From Nematostella vectensis (Eukaryota > Cnidaria > Anthozoa > Actiniaria > Edwardsiidae), in NCBI RefSeq assembly GCF_932526225.1, contig NC_064041.1, positions 1,562,699-1,626,698 on the forward strand: a stretch of 64,000 nucleotides of DNA. Direction: 5' to 3'. The position numbers and the translations under genes are program-made. The notes under the pieces were generated by a model. It was not told where the DNA came from. It made no database searches and worked only from the letters and a program-made list of their open reading frames with translations. Positions 58,954 through 64,000 of this stretch are shown one piece after another. The first letter of the stretch is position 1; every line of letters starts with the position of its first letter.

Positions 58954-59200
58954 AGGCCCATTTACAATGCACGATTTTGGCCTACGACTTGTAGTATACG
59001 ACTTCTCTGCAACAGGTCGTAGGTACCATTCACACGCGCACGACTGTCGCACACGACTCGCTCACGCCATTGCTAAAATGGCGTGACTTTCGCGCGGTTT
59101 GCTTCCCAATGGCCTGGGGAGAGCAACAAACAAGATGGCGGATAATAGCGATGTCGTATACTACAAGTCGTAGGCCAAAATCGTGCCGTGTAAATGGGCC
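58954..59200. mobile_element. MITE with 50-bp TIRs and TTAA target duplication
   Basis: Termini GGCCCATTTACA... are inverse copies over about 50 bp, including GATTTTGGCCTACGACTTGT. TTAA lies at 58950-58953 and 59201-59204. The TTAA duplication suggests piggyBac-type mobilisation. No coding capacity. Confidence 0.85.
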
Positions 59201-59329
59201 TTAAGATTTGCCACAGCGACGACGGCGGCACGCACGCAAGATATCAGCGCGCGCGACCACATTTTCTTTCAGCGCGCGAATAAATTTTGCGCATGCGCCT
59301 ATGTCGTCCCTCTGCGCCGCCTACTAACT

Positions 59330-59640
59330 AACACAACCACAGGCTACCCGTGCTATTTCAATTTCATACCGAAGACTAGTCGTTTCATCTAAAGCTATCG
59401 TGTTTTTAGCCTTACACAGGCTATCTAAAGAGACTATAGGCTACCCGTGTAATTTTAACATAACACAGGCAACCCGTGTCATATATAGCAACCAAATATA
59501 ACCGTATCTTATAAAATTACACCAGGCAAGCTGTTTCATTTTCTTAATTTACACAGGCTACACGTGTCATTTAAAGCTAACACAGGCCACCCGTGTCATA
59601 TAAAGCCACCACAGGCTCCCCATGCCAAAGCTTCCACGAG
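59330..59640. repeat. Degenerate tandem repeat ACACAGGCTACCCGTGT
   Basis: About eight units of 30-40 bp, each with ACAGG and CCCGTGT. It lies just beyond the stop of the ZYG11/ZER1-like gene, possibly in its 3' untranslated region. Confidence 0.7.
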
Positions 59641-59649
59641 CTATATGTG

Positions 59650-62600
59650 TCAGGATATCTCCGAGCAGGATTGACAGTGGTCAAGTACTAATTTGCAGTA
59701 GTTTCGGACACGGTGGTCTGTTTCCGGACGCGAGTACAGCTCTTCTAGAAGCGGCAGCCCGTCTTCCTCCACAATGAGTCGACAGTACTTAATATCTAGT
59801 AAAGTAAAACAATATTATAAATTCTACAGCCAAACTGTATAGGACTGGTCTTTAAATCCGGCCTAGAAAGGGGAATCTCCCTGTTTGGCAGGAACCTGCC
59901 CGGTAGAAAAATGCGACTGTTATTTTTAGTCGTTGAAGAGCCACTGCCAGCCGCCATTTTGTCATCGTAACAAAGTACCAGGTGCGAAAAAGCATCCATT
60001 TGCATCGGCTGATTTTTGGGAAGTTATTGCGATACCTTTGGTTAAATTTGGTATCTAGACGGCTATTTTGACCTTTATTTTTGTCTTCTTTTATTCTAGC
60101 AAGTTAGTCCCTGCTTCTAACTTCAAAGCAAAGAACGCAGAGAACAAATCTTCAACGTATTTTCAAAACTTAGGCCTAATGAATGAATGGCTGGTACAAA
60201 CCCGGTAGAAAAAAAACTACATTAAATTTTCTTGATTAATAGGAAAGCAGGCAGGCTACCGTGACCCGTACGTGAAGTGTTGCCCAGCGAATGAATCATG
60301 AGTTAGACAGGGTAACACTTCCACGCTTATCGACATCAATAGAGGTTATTTGCCGGGTGGGAGGTCCGTATCGTGAAATACCGTGACCGAGGTCTTGAAA
60401 ATAATGACAGAGGCCGAAGAAGATATAGGAATCTCCGGACCGCTCTATAAGCCAATCAGAATGCGGGATTCGTTACCATTACCGCTAAAAAAGATACGTT
60501 ATTGTACTCACGGTCCACGTTGCACAGGTTGGCGAGGGCCCACGTCGCCCAGTGTTGGATTGCGGGGGTTTCGTACTTGGGTATGAGTCGAAGAATGGGG
60601 CCAAAAGACCTGTGTGGAAAAGAGATATGTTAGGCTCGGTTCAGACGCTGTTCTTGAGTTCAGTCGTTCCAAATTCCTTATCTATTGTCTAGCTTGTTCG
60701 AGCAAGTACTTACAGACGACTAAGAAGAGTCCTATGCTGCAATAACAGCAAAACCATGTTTAGTTATACAAGGTTTTTCTTTGCCTGACAACTTGCTAAT
60801 GCTGCATTCACACCAAAACCATGTTTAGTTATACAAGGTTTTTCTTTGCCTGACAACTTGCCAAGTTTCTCATTGTGTTGAATACTTACTAGCTAAGTGA
60901 TTAATTAGTAACATGTACATCACAGTCTATTCACAGTCTATTTTGTTCTTGGTTCTGTCCACTCTTGGGAGATTGAGTTTTTGCCATTCGGTACTAGGCT
61001 TTATAAATTTAAATATTCTTTGTCAGCCGTCATTTTGTCATCCTAGCTCAACAGACCAAGTGTAAAGATGGATAACAACTATGTGGCGGATAAAGGGCTC
61101 TTACAAAGCTTCGTTCTATTTGAATAAATAAAATATTTTGTTTTTCTGAATAAATTTCTTGCACACTTTATAGTAAATAGTTTATGAATATTTAAGAAGT
61201 TTCTAGAAAGGTAATAGTGAAACGTCTCGGCCTATCAACTCTCCAGAATTAACAAAGGCATTTCTGACATTCCAGCATGCCTTTGCCGTTAGGTTGCTTA
61301 GTTATTACGCGGAGCATCACTTAAACGAGAAAACGTGCTAGCTTGCGTGCTAGCCTACTCCCTAGAGTTTAGATCGGGTTTCCTGTATTATTGAACAAAT
61401 TTCGAGAAAGCGTGTGGTCTGGACGGGTTGCTTGTGACGATACATCTCTTATGCACCACAGGACACCCAAAGAAATCGCCATAGGCTAGACTGGTACTTA
61501 CCTATAACTCATCTGCCGAGTGGCACCAATGTCCCACTTCTCCACACAATCGATCTGCGAAAACACGCCGAGTCAAATAGAAGCAGGTCCAATTGTAAGG
61601 GAGGAGGAGGAACATACCAATTTGCGCATGGCTTGGTCACGTGATAAACTCATTGTTTCAGCAGTCCACGCAGTAGGGCCGTCGGACGCCAAGTGACACA
61701 GGATACCCGCGGCGTTATAGCTGACCTCCAGTTCATTCACGGAGTCTAACAACTCACTGAAAATGGTCAATGTGCGAGCGATGAGAGAAGTAACGCCGGG
61801 TGGTTAGGGGCTGAAGCATAGTATACTTTACATAATCAACATCAGCTTGCCTCAACAGGCGACTTGTGTGGCGAATTCAACAGAAATGACTGCGCCCGTT
61901 ACGCCAGTGAGCCATACAAAAAAATATTTTGATTAAACTCACCCATCTCTGACAAGTGATTCAAAAGCGCTAAAAAAATGTTAAAAGTTATTTTGCCGCT
62001 AAAAGCCGAACTCTTGCGAGTTTGCCAAGAGTCAGAAAAGTAACCAAAAGTCCTATGGTTGACACTGCAGTACTTATGGGAATTGACCGTGCTCTCCGAC
62101 CTGTGGAAGGCTCGCGTTCACGAACAAATGACATCAGAGAAAACGGCCCATTACTGCCATTATTACTGCCTATGTCAGAGAGTGCAAATAAACAAACTTT
62201 GTTCCTTGTTAAAACTTGCACGATATTTAACTAACTGGTGGAGAAGTTAGTAATGTGTGGACTCACTAGAATACTTCTGCGTAGGCCATGAGCTGTGGTC
62301 TCAAGTAGTCCACTTCGGAGACATTACCCTAAAAACGAAAATCAACAGCTCAACTCATTCCATTCCAAAATCACAAAGCTTACAAAGCTGACCCACGAAG
62401 GGGTAAACGGGAAAATATAGCAGTGACAAGCCTGCCGTGCGTAGAGACTAGGACGAGACAACACCTTACCATGAGGCCCAACATGTTCCGCAGGAGATCT
62501 CGGTGGTGACCCAATCTCTGGGAAAAAAATAAATAAAAACGCGCTTGTTTGAGACAAAAGCGCTGAACACATCATTATTATAGTACATCATCATTATTAG

Positions 62601-62875
62601 TATAATTATCATCATTATATTATAATGATAATGACATCATGAGCGCGGAGAGGGGGGGGGGAGATCAGTGTTTCTTTGACGTTCGGGTTTATAAATAATA
62701 TTTTACATCAACAAAAGCAGCAGTCTGGCTAGCGTAATAATCTAAATATCTTAATAGTCTGCGTTTTTTTTTATGTGGCAACGGTAATGAAATAACTGTC
62801 TCACCCGTTTGCATTCCATAAAAAGCGGCATCCCTCCATTTTCCATGAACAGCGCACAATTTTCCGGCGTCTCAT
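59650..62875 (-). CDS. ZYG11/ZER1-like protein, 3' seven exons
   Basis: Minus-strand exons: 62875-62805, 62517-62470, 62328-62267, 61756-61618, 61554-61502, 60609-60512, 59795-59650 (stop TGA at 59652-59650). All phases agree and the splice sites are GT-AG. The roughly 205 residues include DETPENCALFMENGG, GNVSEVDYLRPQLM, LEVSYNAAGILCHLASDGP, EKWDIGATRQMSYRSFGPIL, QHWATWALANLCNV and IVEEDGLPLLEELY. These follow the armadillo-like C-terminal half of ZYG11B/ZER1, substrate receptors of Cullin-2 E3 ligases that bind N-terminal glycine degrons. The N-terminal half lies beyond the window or was not found upstream of 62875. The family is secure; ZYG11 versus ZER1 is not resolved. Confidence 0.88.
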
Positions 62876-64000
62876 CTGTGAACAAGATATGAAGACGAAG
62901 GCTATCAATTAAAGGGGTAATGTGATGGGTTTTCTGTGGGCCACGGTTTATTCAACAATCCACCATTAGAGGAGATGAAAGCTATCAATTAAAGGGGTAA
63001 TGTCATGGGTTTTCTGTGGGCCACGGTTTATTCAACAATTCACTATTAGAGGAGACGGGAGCTATCAATTAAAGGGGTAGTGTCTTGAGTTTTCTGTGGG
63101 CCAGAAAACTCATGACGCTCTTCCTTTGCAAGGCGATTATTGGAATGATGACAATTATCAAGAGCTTAATAAACAAGGAATAGAAAGAAATTTTTAACAG
63201 CCGTGTTTGTCTAAAACTCGCTAAAAATTTACGTCCAGTAAATGTGTAAATTATCTTACTTTGTAGACTGCTTCTTTCGGTTAAACACATGCCAAGGTTG
63301 AATTATTTCAAGCAGAGACCTGGTTATATTGTACAGGTAAGATTAAAGTATTTATGTTGCTTTTGAGGGTAAAATAGGGTAAGATCTATTTTTGTTTTGA
63401 AGAGCTCGCGTTTTCAAGCGAAATTGATTTATTGCTTGGGCAGAAAATGCCAGCTATCGGATGTGGTTCAAAACGATGCGCTAAAAAGTTTACCTATCGG
63501 GCTACACGACAAGAAGATGAAGAAAAAAATCTACCGTGTTTTTTATGGATTAAGAAGCCTCAGTTTCTATTCCATAATACACTAATAGCTTGAAATGTAC
63601 AAATGATCTTTAGAATATTTTAGTCTCTTTCAAAGCTTCCATATCTTAGCGACATGCTCTACCAAAATTAGAGAGATCGGAGGTCGTCTTGGGATAAAAA
63701 AGCTTCGTCAAAAAAAATGTCCGCGATCCACCTTAACTACACTAGGTACTACAAAACAGAACGAAGACAAAGGGTTTTTATTTGGCGATTCCAAAACCAA
63801 ACTCTGAAGGGCTTTAATGCAGAGTGGCACACGTATTATTGTAAACTAATTGGAACAGTCCGTATCTACGCACTGACGACGGGTATGGTCAGTCACGTGT
63901 GAAGCGCATTTGATCATGTCTCGCGATGGTAGTTTTTGCCATTCAAATACTAAACATTGATAAACAAAGATCGTTGGTGGCGACAGGTTAAATGGTTTGG
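62876..64000. other. Upstream intron or flank of the ZYG11/ZER1-like gene
   Basis: Three partial tandem copies of a segment with GCTATCAATTAAAGGGGTA lie at 62905, 62979 and 63060. I found no exon ending in the phase needed by the exon at 62875, so the preceding exons are probably outside the window. Confidence 0.5.

Noticed and set aside
59796..60005. Minus-strand ORF starting MAAGSGSS
   Set aside because: It lies in the last intron of the ZYG11/ZER1-like gene, is not needed for phase and has no family signature.

Overview
The window is animal nuclear DNA, most likely from an anthozoan cnidarian (sea anemone or coral). The evidence is intron-containing metazoan genes (an LRRC8-type channel, a ZP-domain membrane protein with D8C and EGF modules, a ZYG11/ZER1-like gene), GT-AG introns, abundant MITE-type repeats, and tyrosine-recombinase elements of the kind common in cnidarians. 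The species is inferred, not proven. One 200-base N run (19353-19552) is an assembly gap.

Layout. 1-8 kb: copy A of a segmental duplication, with a 54-bp satellite split by a long-TIR Tc1/mariner-like transposon and a decayed copy of a signal-peptide exon. 8.5-19.9 kb: interspersed repeat copies, a (GGT)n tract, an AT-rich palindrome, a zinc-finger/tyrosine-recombinase/Myb ORF beside a palindrome array, and a LINE fragment. 20-33 kb: MITEs, a decayed three-exon RING-like gene on the minus strand, a run of small hairpins at 26.5 kb, and a third copy of the large repeat. 33.7-36.3 kb: a single-exon LRRC8-like gene with an unexpected caspase-like C-terminus. 36.5-45.9 kb: copy B of the segmental duplication, a recombinase pseudogene, a 1.24-kb tandem duplication and a hammerhead-ribozyme remnant. 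39.9-56.4 kb: an 11-exon gene for a secreted-then-anchored ZP protein (782 codons, all phases match). 57-59.2 kb: minisatellites and a TTAA MITE. 59.65-62.88 kb (minus): the 3' seven exons of a ZYG11/ZER1-like gene.

The two strongest observations are: (1) the LRRC8-like channel carries, where more leucine-rich repeats would be expected, a complete p20+p10 caspase-like fold whose catalytic His and Cys positions are substituted; (2) in the ZP gene, four introns begin with tandem duplications that copy the 5' splice site itself (2, 33, 5 and 3 copies). Smaller candidates are a structured RNA segment ending in a hammerhead core, a run of hairpins with a compensatory base change, and an array of GGAAC-N4-GTTCC palindromes next to a recombinase gene. 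There is no operon logic here: the genes are independent and separated by repeats.
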